Part shown: positions 11,154 through 21,107 of the stretch, in pieces
Layout of the letters: the number at the start of each line of letters is the position of its first letter
Position numbering within the stretch: the first letter of the stretch is position 1
Origin: Schoenoplectus triqueter
Lineage: Eukaryota > Streptophyta > Magnoliopsida > Poales > Cyperaceae
Direction of reading: 5' to 3'
NCBI GenBank assembly: GCA_964058805.1
Contig: CAXKVV010000040.1
Span: forward strand, 62,001-126,000
Length of the DNA: 64,000 nucleotides
The notes under the pieces: model-generated
What the model saw: only the letters and a program-made list of their open reading frames with translations
Database searches by the model: none
Told to the model about the DNA's origin: nothing
Made by a program: the position numbers and the translations under genes

Positions 11154-12529
11154 TGATAAGCCTCATTCATATACTATATTCAATTAGGGTTTTATCTCAA
11201 AAACTATGCATTTTATGTTAATTGTTAAGAATTTATTTAGTTTTTATGTCGAGTTCGAGATACTGCTGCATTTCTTGTTATATTGCAGGTCATTGAGTGT
11301 AACAAAGATGTTAACATGAGAAACAATGCTTGGAACGAGATGGGTCAGATTTACACGAAGAAATCAAGTTAAAAGCATTCCCATACCAAAATTACGGACC
11401 GCAATTATCAATTGCGGACCGCAAATGCTCTCTGGTTCATTCTGGAAAAAATGACAAAAATTGCGGACCGCAATTTGAAAATGTTGGACCGCAATTTTTG
11501 GGCTGGCAGCGCGAATTGGCAGTTTTAAAGCGGTTTTCTCATTGGAATTAATAGATTTTAATACCCCTTCGTCCCAGACATCTGTCAACTGTCTGAAGAG
11601 AAGTTCTAAAGCAAGAAAGAAGAGGAAGAACATCATTGGAGAGAGATTTGAAGGAGAACTCAAGAACCGGGCGAGAAATCGTAGATCTTCTTGGTTTATT
11701 CTTTTCTTTACTCTTTTCTCATGTTGTACTGTTGTTTAAACATGAATCTTGATACAAACTTTGACATGATTTGTGGCTAGACACCCTTCTAGGGGTCTAG
11801 GTGTAAACTCGATAACTCGAATGGTTTAATTTTCTCGTTTGTTGATCTTTTAGTTCTTATTGTTTGTGATTGCTGTTTTGTCTAAATTGTATGCCTAGTT
11901 TAATCAACTGCATGTTATCTTAGAAGTGAAAGCGGAAACCGAAAGGTGAAACTGAATCTTCTGACCCAAAATAGTGATCTAGGTTGTAGGCCAAGTACTT
12001 AATCGTGAAACTTATTACCTAAGGGAAAACCGAGGAAACCTTAGAAATTGTGTGAGGTACCGAAAGGCGAAGTACAAAATCTAGGTTATGCCAAAATGAC
12101 TCACTGATCTTAATGAGCTTAGACTTGTAAGGTGAAGTACTTAATCGCGAAACCCGAATTGTTTAGGTACGGTACCAAGCCACGAAAGTGTAAATTTGGT
12201 ACTAAAATCTGAGATTGAATCCCCGACAAACACTAGAACATATTAAAAGATCAAATTGAGTGAATTGACCAAACGAGTGAGAGTGAAGTCGAAAGCCCCT
12301 AGAATCCTCTATTTGATAAACTTTTCAGTCATTTTTGTTAGATTTATTTACTTTTAGTTTAATACAAAGCTCACTTTTGATTGTCTAGATTAGTGAAACT
12401 TGTTAGAACCGGTAATTCATCCTTGTCCTTATGGTTCGACACCCCAACTACTACTTGACTAGGCCGTGCGCTTGCGGTTGAAATTAAATATAAATTAGGG
12501 TATTTATTAGCTTAGCAAAATACACATCA
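11154..12529 (+). repeat. LTR of the Athila-like element
   Basis: About 1376 bp, TG...CA termini, deduced from the PBS position and the loss of the antisense-ORF frame at 11154. It contains four copies of a GCGGACCGCAA-type palindromic motif (11391, 11412, 11462 and a diverged one at 11485). Only one LTR copy is in the window, so the 5' boundary rests on the frame break and the TG start. Confidence 0.55.
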
Positions 12530-12536
12530 AGCTTTT

Positions 12537-12554
12537 TGGCGCCGTTGCCGGGGA
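12537..12554 (+). other. primer-binding site for tRNA-Asp
   Basis: TGGCGCCGTTGCCGGGGA is complementary to the last 18 bases of plant tRNA-Asp including CCA. It lies 7 bp after the LTR end, where minus-strand DNA synthesis is primed. Confidence 0.9.
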
Positions 12555-12784
12555 CAACGGTGTGAATATTGGTTCAACCTTTAGTAACTGAGACTAGATA
12601 TTTCTTTTTAATTTTTATTTCTTTTATTTTCTTTTATTTTCTGTGATCTACTTGTTTGATTGCTCTTTCAGGACTCGATCTGGCCGGGCAATCAGGACTC
12701 TTGGTATACAGACGTAGAACCAAGGAGATAACTTCTCTTCTTGAACAACTGTTTATTCATCTCGCCATCGAAGAAGCAACCCAA

Positions 12785-13330
12785 ATGGCGGAGAATGATG
12801 AAAACCGTCCTTTGAAGGACTTTACTGCCCCGAAAGCAATTGGAATTCAACTAGGCTACACGGTGCCTAATGTAGCAGCAAATAACTTCGAGCTGAAACC
12901 CGCTCTCTTGAACATGCTCTCTCAACACATGTTCAACGGTTTAACCCATGAAGACCCAAACCAACATTTGGCCATGTTTGAAGAACTCTGTAACACGGTT
13001 AAAATTAATGGTGTTGAACCCGAGGCCATTAAACTTAGAGCATTTCCTTTTTCTTTAGGAGATAAGGCTAGAAATTGGCTAAGGTCATTAGATACCGGTA
13101 CAATAAGAACATGGGACCAAATGTCTGATGCTTTTCTTTCTAAGTATTTTCCTCCATCTAAAACTTCTGCCCTTCGTGCTCAAATTACAAATTTCAGGCA
13201 AAGAGGAGGAGAATCTCTCAGCGAGGCTTGGGATAGATACCAAGAACTGTTGCGTCTTTGCCCACACCACGGGCTCGAGAAGTGGTTCATACTTCAGATT
13301 TTCTATGAAGGACTCGAGCAGTCCTCTAAA
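12785..13330 (+). pseudogene. truncated gag of the Athila-like element
   Basis: From ATG 12785 the frame encodes about 180 residues: MAENDENRPLKDFTAP, then the retrotransposon gag domain with LLNMLSQHMFNGL, KLRAFPFSLGDKARNWL, TWDQMSDAFLSKYFPP and GESLSEAWDRYQELLRLCP, typical of gypsy gag capsid. The domain is cut after FYEGLEQSS, where the flanking sequence changes. No zinc knuckle follows. The frame also stays open upstream to about 12656. Confidence 0.75.
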
Positions 13331-13344
13331 CTAATGAGTCGTCT

Positions 13345-14693
13345 TCTGTAAATCCTCTGGCCAAAAGTGATGGGAAGAAGCTCATCAAGGGAAAAACAAG
13401 AGCTTCTTCCTCGCTTCCCAAAAAGAGGACTCGTGGTGCCGAGACAACTGTGAGCAACCGCCCGAAAAAAACTTTGGGAGAAAGGTCCAGTGCAAACACA
13501 GAAGGCTCTTATCGCCAAATCTCCTCCATCATCGACGAAAGGGGATTTGGTGATTCTACATCCTCAGTACCATCATCATCTGCGAAAGAGCCTCACGAAA
13601 CTGGCTCTCCTCCTTTCAGGCAAGCTAAGTTTCTAAAAGGAACTCTAACAAGATTTTGTTGGAAGGAGGGTCTTCCGGCAAACTTCCCCGACAGCGTCGT
13701 TGTTTATCTCCCAGGACGCACAACCATCATGAAGTTGGGAGATGAGAGACCCGCTCCGGGTGAATATGCTCGGGAGGCGGTTTGTGTTGTTGAACCGCCT
13801 TACTTCGCCCACAACATTGAAGATATTCCTACTGCACTCACCACGACGATGGGAAATATCTTCGAGGCCTTTTCTCTCATGGGAAGCGTACGAGATGATT
13901 ACGCGGCTCGTGAAGGTAAGGTTACCTTCCCGAAAATTCAGTCAAATGACCTCTCGAAAGCATTATCGAGAGAGATTATTGGAGGGGTCAAGTGAACGGG
14001 TTAAATCGAGATTTGAGTCTGCTCAAGGGTGAGAACAAACAAATAAAAGAGTAGGCCTAAAAAATAAAGGAAGAATCGGCAAAATCTCTCGAGGAGGCTC
14101 TTCAGCGAGCGACAGCCGCAGAAACTCAAGCAGCTGAGGCGGAAGCCTCTCTTACCGAAGCAAGGGGTAAGATCACTCAAGCCGAGAGTGATCTTATAGC
14201 CGAAAGGGAAACTTCAGGGAGATTGCGAGCGTAACTTTCTGAGGCTTCTTCAAGCTTGGTGAAAAAATTATTGGGCAGTAATTACTTCAAGTATGTTGCT
14301 CAGTTCGTGGTCAGGGATTTGATGAAGTATACAATCTACCGCGAACTTAACAAACTGACAGAGCTTTATCCATTCACTCCCGAGCAGATAGGCTTTGCTT
14401 CAGTAGATCGGGAGTCGGCTATTCCTTCCGACATATCATCTTTTACTTGGGACGAAGTTAAGGATAAGATGTTCGATATGGAAGGTAAACCAATCGAGAA
14501 AAAGCCTAAGATCCACATTCATACTCCTACCAGAATTGTGCATCACTGGGATCTGACAAGATGGTCTAAGGACATCTACACCTCAGAGGACGTGGAAATC
14601 AAGACTACCATCCCGTCGACAGGCAACGCCAATGCTCCCGAGAATGTTGAGGTAAATTTTTCCCGAATGAATTTTTCTCGAATGAATTTATAA
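13345..14693 (+). pseudogene. 3' part of the antisense ORF of the Tat-like element
   Basis: The plus-strand frame resumes after the Athila-like insertion with a Lys/Ser-rich segment and a globular-looking region (TRFCWKEGLPANFPDS, VVVYLPGRTTIMKLG, YFAHNIEDIPTALT). It stops at 13993-13995. Beyond a frame change there is a heptad-like Ala/Glu coiled coil (EEALQRATAAETQAAEAEAS, about 14090-14230, with one in-frame TAA at 14232) and a C-terminal part (FKYVAQFVVRDLMKYT, WDEVKDKMFDMEG) to the stop at 14693. The gene is broken by a frameshift and a nonsense codon as well as the insertion. The function of such antisense ORFs is not settled. Confidence 0.45.
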
Positions 14694-15215
14694 TACTTTA
14701 CTTCAATTAACACTTATTATTTTGTAGGAGAATCCAACTATTGAAGCTTGATTGACAGCTTCTGATTGACAACTTCCCTTTTTTTTAATAGGATTTTTGG
14801 TTTTCGACAAAATATGTATTTTTATTTCTTTTGAGCTCTATTCCCTACATGTGGGAATATCTCCTCACTTTTTTGTAACGAAAGTATTTTTATCTAAATT
14901 GTGTTATCAAGCTTTAGTATTATTTTATTATGTTATCTCATTGTTCTTCCTTTCTTCGAGCTTTGCAATGCGACCATGTACACACTTCGAGGTCTGTGAG
15001 GTGACCTCACACATTCATATGTCGAGATCGTTCATTCGACATACATGAGTATAATTCAACTTGATATATACAGGTCATCAATGTGACCATGTATATATTT
15101 TAAGGTTTACGATATGACTTCGGATGTCGAATATAAGTTTATGTTCTCGATAAACTATCTCGTAAAATACACAGTATTAAAGGTGCCTCGTAAAATAGTT
15201 CAGCATCAAAGCTCC
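14694..15215. other. non-coding part of the Tat-like complex
   Basis: AT-rich DNA between the end of the antisense ORF and the first minisatellite. It has partly repeated motifs such as TGCGACCATGTACACACTTC (about 14968) and TGTGACCATGTATATATTTT (about 15081). No gene is visible. Confidence 0.35.
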
Positions 15216-15603
15216 AATTGTCTACTTTATAATTTTTTCGACAACTATGAATAATTGTCCACTTTATAGTTTTTCGACAATAATTTTGAGTAATTGTCTA
15301 CTTTATAATTTTTCGACAACAATGAATAATTATCTACTTTATAGTTTTTCGACAATAATTCTGAGTAATTGTCTACTTTATAATTTTTCAACAACAACAA
15401 ATAATTGTCTACTTTATAGTTTTTCGACAATAATTCTAAAATATTATCTACTTTATAATTGTTCGACAACGACAACCATTATTGACTATTGTCTACTTTA
15501 TAGTTATTTCGACAATAATTCTAAAATATTATCTACTTTATAATTGTTCGACAATGACAACCATAAATGACTATTGTCTACTTTATAGTTATTTCGATAA
15601 CTC
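15216..15603. repeat. two-part minisatellite, about 75-bp higher-order unit
   Basis: Ten half-units of about 36-42 bp alternate between two types built on TCTACTTTATAATTTTTCGACAA and TCTACTTTATAGTTTTTCGACAA, giving a higher-order period near 75 bp. Units at the right end are longer through an ACAACCAT insertion. It lies just beyond the pol stop codon on the minus strand, the position where Tat elements carry 3' tandem repeats. Open frames across it merely repeat one short peptide and are not considered coding. Confidence 0.9.
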
Positions 15604-15784
15604 TGTGTTGTATTATACTTTGTCAATACACTTTTTGATATTGTCAACACACTTTTTAATATTATTATGCCAACCAAATTATAGAGAATATGATAATATT
15701 CATATCATATAGCTAAAAATTATTTCCATTCAAATCTTTCAAAAAGGTATAATGCCATTAACAGACCAATTCTGTAAAGGAAAT

Positions 15785-15980
15785 TTACAAGTAAAATTTA
15801 CGCAAATGTCTTGCGTTCCATGACCTCGGGACTTCACGACCTGTCACAGTTTCTAATTTATACGATCCATTGTGGTTAGATCGCACAACTCGAAATGGTC
15901 CTTCCCACGCAGCATCCAATTTTTCAACTTTCTTTCATATTGCTTCGATCTTGCGCAAGATCAAATCACCTTACTGAAAA
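15785..15980 (-). pseudogene. C-terminus of Tat-lineage gypsy pol (integrase end)
   Basis: On the minus strand the frame reads GDLILRKIEAI, then an in-frame TGA, then KKVEKLDAAWEGPFRVV, YKLETVTGREVPRSW and NARHLRKFY before a TAA at 15785-15787. This is the characteristic end of plant Tat/Athila-type polyproteins (WEGPxRV ... GxxYxL ... PRxWNAxHLRxYY). Further upstream stops follow, and the sequence then runs into a 58-bp tandem array, so protease, RT, RNase H and integrase core are all missing. Family assignment is secure; exact lineage less so. Confidence 0.82.
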
Positions 15981-16001
15981 TGATTTGGTGCAATAGTTTT
16001 T

Positions 16002-17160
16002 TATGTTTTACGCTCCTGGACTCATTTTCAACGATACCGAGGACGTGGGGACCCATTTGCATGTTTTGCACACCTAGACTCCATTTTCGTCGGTACCAAG
16101 GGCGACGTGTCCTGTATTCATTTTTTGCGTTCCCGGACTCGTTTTGGGCGGTATCGAGGGCGTCGAGTCCTGTTTTTATGCTTTACGCTCCCAGACTCAT
16201 TTTCAACGGTACCAAGGGCGTCAAGGCCTGTTTTCATGTATTGCACTCTTGGACTCATTTTGGGCGATACTGAGACCGTCGGGTCCCGTTTTCATATTTT
16301 GCGCTCCGGCACTTGTTTGGGGCGGTACCAAGGGCGTCGGGGTCCGTTTTCATGTATTGCGCACCCGGACTCGTTCTGGGCGGTACCGAGGGCGCCGGGC
16401 CCTGTTTTCATGTTTTGCGCTCCTGGACTCCTTTTCGACGGTACCGAGGACGTCGGGTCCCATTTGTATGTTTTGCGCTCCCTGACTCATTTTCGGCGGT
16501 ACCGAGGGCACCGGGTCCCGTTTTCATATTTTCCTCTCCTGAACTATTTTTGGGCGGTACCGAGGGCGTCGTGTCTCGTTTTTTTTTTGCTCTCTTGAAC
16601 TATTTTTTGACGGTACCGAGGGTATCGTGTCTCGTTTGCATGTTTTGCATACCTTGACTCGTTTTCGTCAGTACCGAGTGCGACAGGTCCCGTTATCATG
16701 TTTTGCGCTCTCTGACTCATTTTGGGCGGTATCGTGGGCGACGGATCCAGTTTTCATGTTTTGCACCCCCGAACTTGTTTGGGGTGGTACCGAGGGCATC
16801 AATCCTATTTTCATGTTTTGCGCTCCCAGACTCTTTTTGGGCGGTAGGGAGGGCGCCGGATCTCGTTTTCATGTTTTGCACTCCCGGACTCATTTGCGAC
16901 GGTACCAAGGGCGTCAGGTCCTGTTTCATGGTTTGTGCTTCCGGACTCATTTTCGGCGGAACAGAGGACGTCGGGTCCCGTTTGCATATTTTGCGCTCCC
17001 TGACTCATTTTCGGTGGTACCGAGGGCGCTAGATCTCGTTTTAATGTTTTGCGCTCCCGAACTCGTTTGGACCGGTGCCGAGGATGTCGGATCCCATTTA
17101 CATATTTTACACTTCCGGATTCATTTTCGGCGATATCGTGGACCGGGTCCCGTTTTATAG
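16002..17160. repeat. 58-bp tandem array, about 20 copies
   Basis: Consecutive units of 56-59 bp carry the consensus blocks TTTTGCGCTCCCGGACTC, TTTTCGGCGGTACCGAGGGC and GTCGGGTCCCGTTTTCATG. Copies are diverged but in register for about 1160 bp. GC content is far higher than in the flanks, and most units keep a GGTACC (KpnI) site. Since 58 is not divisible by three, long overlapping open frames appear in all plus frames; I treat them as a by-product of the repeat. It stands where the body of the Tat-like pol should be. Confidence 0.93.
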
Positions 17161-18007
17161 TTTGAACATTTGTTTATTTGCAATAGTGTGGCAATGCTTC
17201 TAGAAACTGGCAAATGTGCTAATTTGGAAGAAGCAAACCATATAGAACGGAATCGTCTTCAAATTTAAATTCACTGTTCTCCATTTTATCAAATGGCTTT
17301 TCAGAATAACCTCTGGTTTGTGTGCTTCCAGTGAAAATGAGTCTTTGTGAGATTTCATCCCAATATGAATTAATATATGCTTAGTTGTATTTTGTTTAAT
17401 GAAAATTATCAAGGGCTCAATGTGGGACCTACAAAGAATTTGAACTAATTAAAGGACAACGATTCTATTCCCGTTATGCCTTCTATATCAAGTTATTTAA
17501 AAGAACTAACGATGAATATAATCATTAGATAGCTAGCTAGAGTGAATGCCGCAAGGATATTTGTTTATGATGGGTTAATAACATGGCCACATTTTGAAGG
17601 AAAAGATCTACGTTGTTCCTATTAAAACTCTGAATTGTTAATTAATTTATTCCACTTTTTGTTGTTTTAATTTTATTCTAATTTAGTTTTCATTATTACC
17701 GTTTGTTCTAGTTACCAGTTAAGAAATTAAAAATCTTTAATAATTCAAGTAGCCGACTCTTTTTAATTTGATTTAGTGAAATTATATAGTAGATAATTCA
17801 CCTGCTACAAAAATAATTCAAGCTTATCTAAAACATTTCATGATATTGAGACCAGTTAGGCATTTGGCCACAAAAAAACACATATTTGAGAAAACGGATA
17901 ACAACAATACATATTTGAGATTTGAAGATATTTGAGTCTGACAGCATATGTTATGTTAGGTAAAAACTACCAGTCTAACAATATGCATGCAAACTTGGTA
18001 GCATAAA
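17161..18007. other. intergenic stretch downstream of the first DUF674 gene
   Basis: AT-rich. The part next to 18007 is the probable 3' UTR of the minus-strand DUF674 gene. No other feature is supportable. Confidence 0.35.
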
Positions 18008-18880
18008 TCAGTCCATGTTAAGAACAAAATCAATTTCACTGTCAAGTTCAGTCTCTGCTTGATTGTTGTCTTCCTTCTTTGGCTCGTCTTTCTTTGGCAA
18101 AAAAACATCGGTCAGTACATTCTTTGACCTAAATGATGTCTTTAGAAGCTCCCAACCCTAACTCGTCACAAACAAACAAACAAACAAAAAGTTAAATGCA
18201 ATTACATTCACATACATTGGAGTAGAAATTAATTTAAAAAGAAAACGCAAGAAGAAATTGACCTTGTCAATATTGAGCCTGACTGTTTTTTCTTCAAGCA
18301 GATTTAAATCCTTGTGCCCCCATCTGTTAAGAAGCCCTATACTGGCTAAAGGCGTCATGGGCATGATCGAGAGATCATCCATCAGAGCATAGGTAAATCC
18401 TTTAACATATCCATCTCTCTCGACCTCCTCCTTGGTGACAATGGACCCCGCATACAATATTTCTGAATACTTGTTTATCTTGCGGCAGTTTGGGCAAAAT
18501 TTCTTGTACATGTCGTCAAAGTCATTAATGCAATTACAGATGTAAAGCTTCTCCCTCATAGTAGCTGGATTTGCACGAGAGAGGAGACGAGCGAAATTGT
18601 AAGAAGATGTAGGCGAAACAGAAGGGATTAGATTGCATGGTATCATTCGATCCGAAGAAAGGAAACGGGAATTCAATTGCTCCCAGCTGTTGTACGTGTT
18701 GCGTAAGCAATCAAAGGCTGATTCTTGGGTAATTAGTTTGGTCACTGATCCAATTGGCAGAGACAACAGATTCACGAGGAAATCGACCACATCTTTGCCC
18801 ACTTCGGCAAACAACAGTTTCTGGGATTCTTTCTCTATCAGAAGCTTGAGTTCAAACTCATTTCTAGTGGTTAAAGTCAT
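18008..18880 (-). CDS. DUF674 family protein (two exons)
   Basis: Exon 1 runs 18880-18263 (206 codons), an intron 18262-18158 begins GT and ends AG, and exon 2 runs 18157-18008 ending in TGA. The phases agree, giving 255 residues. Family hallmarks of the plant-specific DUF674 proteins are present: KLLIEKESQKLLFAEVGKDV near the N-terminus, LLSLPIGSVTKL, VERDGYVKGFTYALMDDLSI, MTPLASIGLLNRWG, and the final exon GWELLKTSFRSKNVLTDVFL. A Cys cluster (CNC at about 113-115 and CPNC at about 128-131) may bind a metal. Exon 2 ends in an acidic tail. The family has no established biochemical role and often occurs in tandem clusters, as here with 21.1-21.9 and 39.8-40.9 kb. This is a short, single-repeat member; some relatives contain two repeats. 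Confidence 0.9.
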
Positions 18881-18952
18881 TGATCATGTATAGAGTATAG
18901 AGTACAGATACAGATGCCAGTAGTGACTGTGAAATCAATTTCAATTTTGAGG

Positions 18953-18966
18953 AATATATATTTATA
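18953..18966 (-). promoter_or_regulatory. TATA box of the first DUF674 gene
   Basis: On the minus strand TATAAATATATATT lies 73-86 bp upstream of the ATG at 18880. The motif TGCCTATAAATAT is shared base for base with the promoter of the second DUF674 gene (40.95 kb), which supports both as core promoters. Confidence 0.65.
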
Positions 18967-19160
18967 GGCAACGAATAGTACTTGGTAATTAAGGCTAAAC
19001 ATACATTATCTGACTGTCCAGAATTCCAGATCTCATGCATAATCAAGAAATTAAACCCAGAAAATGACCCTTGGAATGTTTTTTTTTTCTCGTTTTGTGG
19101 GGGTGATTTCAGAGCACCTATCTGACTGACGGTTCAGTTAATTAGACCACAAAGTACTCT

Positions 19161-19218
19161 GTACTGATCCATAATTAGTATTTAATTGGAAATACAACCT
19201 TTTGACTGCCATCCCATC
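19161..19218 (-). promoter_or_regulatory. upstream element conserved with the second DUF674 gene
   Basis: The segment GTACTGATCCATAATTAGTA and AATACAACCTTTTGACTGCC resembles the duplicated block at 41004-41119 (ACTGATAAGTATTTAATTTG, AATGCAACCTTTGGTCTGCC). It is about 280-340 bp upstream of this gene's ATG. Sequence conservation between paralogous promoters is seen; regulatory function is inference. Confidence 0.5.
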
Positions 19219-19466
19219 TGGCCCCTCGTACGTGAGTCCGGTATTAATTTTGATCCGGTTAACAATACAATACAATACAATACAACTGATATTAAAAGTT
19301 TTCCAACTAGTTCATTAATTAAGAAGATCCTTAAGACAAGACAAGATAATGAGCATTACTGCTTTGCATTCAGATGTCACGGGAATTCTTCGAGCTGTGT
19401 TTTCCGGATTACAATACGAAAATTTTAAAGCCTGATGGTACATATATTATATATAGAGAAGGATAA

Positions 19467-20618
19467 GTTGATAATGAATTATTTTGACAGCCTTACAATG
19501 AATCTCTAAAAAAATACAAAAAAATCTTAAAAATAAAATCCCTCCTCTCTTTTCCCTTTTTTTTTAACAAACTCTCCATCACCCCTTTATTTTTATTTTC
19601 GCCTCTATTTCAATATTCTTTATGCTAATTATTAGTTTTACAAAACTCTATCCTCTCTTTAGACAAATTTCACCATACATTTGCCTTGATGTTTCAAAAA
19701 TAAAAATAAAAAATAAAAATAAGTACACCAACAAAAAGTTGAAAAAACTCTAAAAAAAGAACATTTATTGACATGTTAAGATAATACTTTCAATCATATA
19801 TGTATGCTATATCCATATAAATATGGTTACCCAATAACAATGGCTGATAATCGTTGCTAAGGGTAATCATATTTATATGAATTTAGAAGATATATGATAT
19901 ATAATAATGTTCTAAAATCGATAATTTTAAGGATATCACTATCCATCATAATTCTTAAGATAAAATTATCGATTTTAGAACATTACTATATATTATATAT
20001 CTTCTATATCCATATAAATATGATTACCTTTTAGCAACAATTGTCAGCCATTGTTATTGGATAACCATATTTATATAGATATAGTACACAGATATGATTG
20101 AAAGTATTATCCTATCATGCCAATAAATGTTATTTTTTGAGAGTTTTTTTTTTTACTTTTTGTTGATGTAATTTTTTTTATTTTTGAAACATTGAGGCAA
20201 ATGTATGGTGAAATTTATTTAAAGAGAAAATAGGGTTCTGTAAAATTAATAATTAGCATGGAGAATGTTGAAAAAAAGCGAAAAGAAAAATAAGGAGGTG
20301 ATAGAGAACTTGTTTTACAAATGGAAGAAAAGAGAGGAGGGAATTGAGGTACTTCTAGATTTAGATTGATGGTCATTCAAATTTTATATAATTTTATTAT
20401 TGTTTGATAGTTCATCAAAGATCATTAAATTTTTATATAATTTACAACGGTTTCAATTTAATGATTTTTGATAGACTATCAAACGATAATGAAATTAAAT
20501 AAAATTTAAATGATCATTAATCTAAAGTAAAAGAACATAACAATAATTTTTTTTAAAATTTTATTTATATTTTTATAAAGATCCATTATCAAAATTATCA
20601 AAATAACCCATTTTCAAC
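19467..20618. mobile_element. MITE (copy 1), carrying a nested foldback
   Basis: The left end GTTGATAATGAATTATTTTG matches the reverse complement of the right end (GTTGAAAATGGGTTATTTTG) over roughly 50 bp. A second copy of the family is at 42622-42969. Excluding the nested 804-bp insertion this copy is about 350 bp, the same as the other. The interior shares ATTTTATTATTGTTTGATAG with copy 2 and is itself palindromic. No target duplication is unambiguous. Confidence 0.75.
19539..20342. mobile_element. 804-bp foldback element nested in the MITE
   Basis: A near-perfect giant inverted repeat with arms of about 390-400 bp. The left arm begins TCCCTCCTCTCTTTTCC and the right arm ends in its complement GAAAAGAGAGGAGGGA. 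The arms meet around 19930-19950 (AAGGATATCACTATCCATCA). Internal matches include CAATCATATNTGTGNACTAT-type and CTAAAATCGATAATTTTA blocks on both arms. Transcription across it would give a very long hairpin RNA. It interrupts the MITE between 19538 and 20343. Confidence 0.85.
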
Positions 20619-20626
20619 TGCCCTTC

Positions 20627-20654
20627 TTATATATATATATATATATATATATAG
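20627..20654. repeat. (TA)n microsatellite
   Basis: An AT dinucleotide run next to the end of the MITE. A similar TA run lies at 21001-21028. The 20655-21107 interval otherwise shows no gene. Confidence 0.9.
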
Positions 20655-20996
20655 CAGTGCAAATGTGTAACGTAAACCGACTCAAGCGGAGAATAAAAGC
20701 TAATGACTGTTGTTTGCTCTTGGCCCAATTGATTCTCGTGTCGAGAGCCAACACAACGTGGTATGTAATCGTTTTGACTTCGTGGCGTACCAAGGAGGTG
20801 CCAGCCTGACCCAGCTCCCATTTGATTATTAGTTTTATATAATTTATGTTTAATATTTATAAGAGGCAACAACAAATATTTTTTGCACAAAAAATTCGAA
20901 CATTTTAGTTAATTACTTCCGAACACCACGCTAAATTACGAAACACGCCCAGCCAAATTAAGAGGAATTCCATACAATATAAAAATTAAACCCATA

Positions 20997-21034
<38 letters not shown>

Positions 21035-21107
21035 CACAACTCCAACATCAAGAGTAATTTCAAAAACTAATAACACTTCTACATATAAGGTGCTCCAAAA
21101 AGCTTAA

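Larger units (their letters stand above)
11154..13344 (+). mobile_element. truncated Athila-like Ty3/gypsy element (5' LTR, PBS, part of gag)
   Basis: An LTR-like segment (about 11154-12529) begins TGATAAG and ends ACACATCA. It is followed after 7 bp by an 18-base primer-binding site to tRNA-Asp and then by a gag frame. The copy stops inside gag near 13325-13344, where sequence of the interrupted antisense ORF resumes. There is no protease, RT, integrase or 3' LTR, and the 5-bp duplication expected for an intact insertion cannot be found. Deletion after insertion is the likely explanation. tRNA-Asp priming and the gag type fit the Athila group. Confidence 0.65.
8700..17160 (-). mobile_element. 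decayed Tat-lineage Ty3/gypsy complex with nested element
   Basis: Read on the minus strand the parts occur in the order pol C-terminus (15980-15785), a minisatellite (15603-15216), a long ORF on the opposite strand (plus, about 10627-14693, interrupted), then non-coding DNA (8.7-10.6 kb) that should contain the 3' LTR. Tat-lineage retrotransposons such as Grande and Retand are known to have this plan: pol, tandem repeats, antisense ORF, 3' LTR. A second array (16002-17160) stands where the rest of pol should be, so the 5' part has been lost. I could not delimit LTRs or a target duplication; the outer limits are approximate. Lineage is inferred from the pol terminus and gene order. Confidence 0.5.

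Noticed and set aside
15245..15475. Minus-strand frame coding a repeated NYKVDN-type peptide
   Set aside because: A translation of the minisatellite only; the half-unit length changes and the frame has no upstream gene context.
16002..17160. Long plus-strand open frames (up to about 177 codons) and their antisense partners across the 58-bp array
   Set aside because: They follow from a stop-poor repeat whose period is not a multiple of three. All frames are open, no start or splice context is conserved, and there is no domain homology.
16002..17160. CRISPR-like array
   Set aside because: No alternation of constant repeats and unique spacers: the whole 58-bp unit is repeated head to tail, and the genome is a plant.
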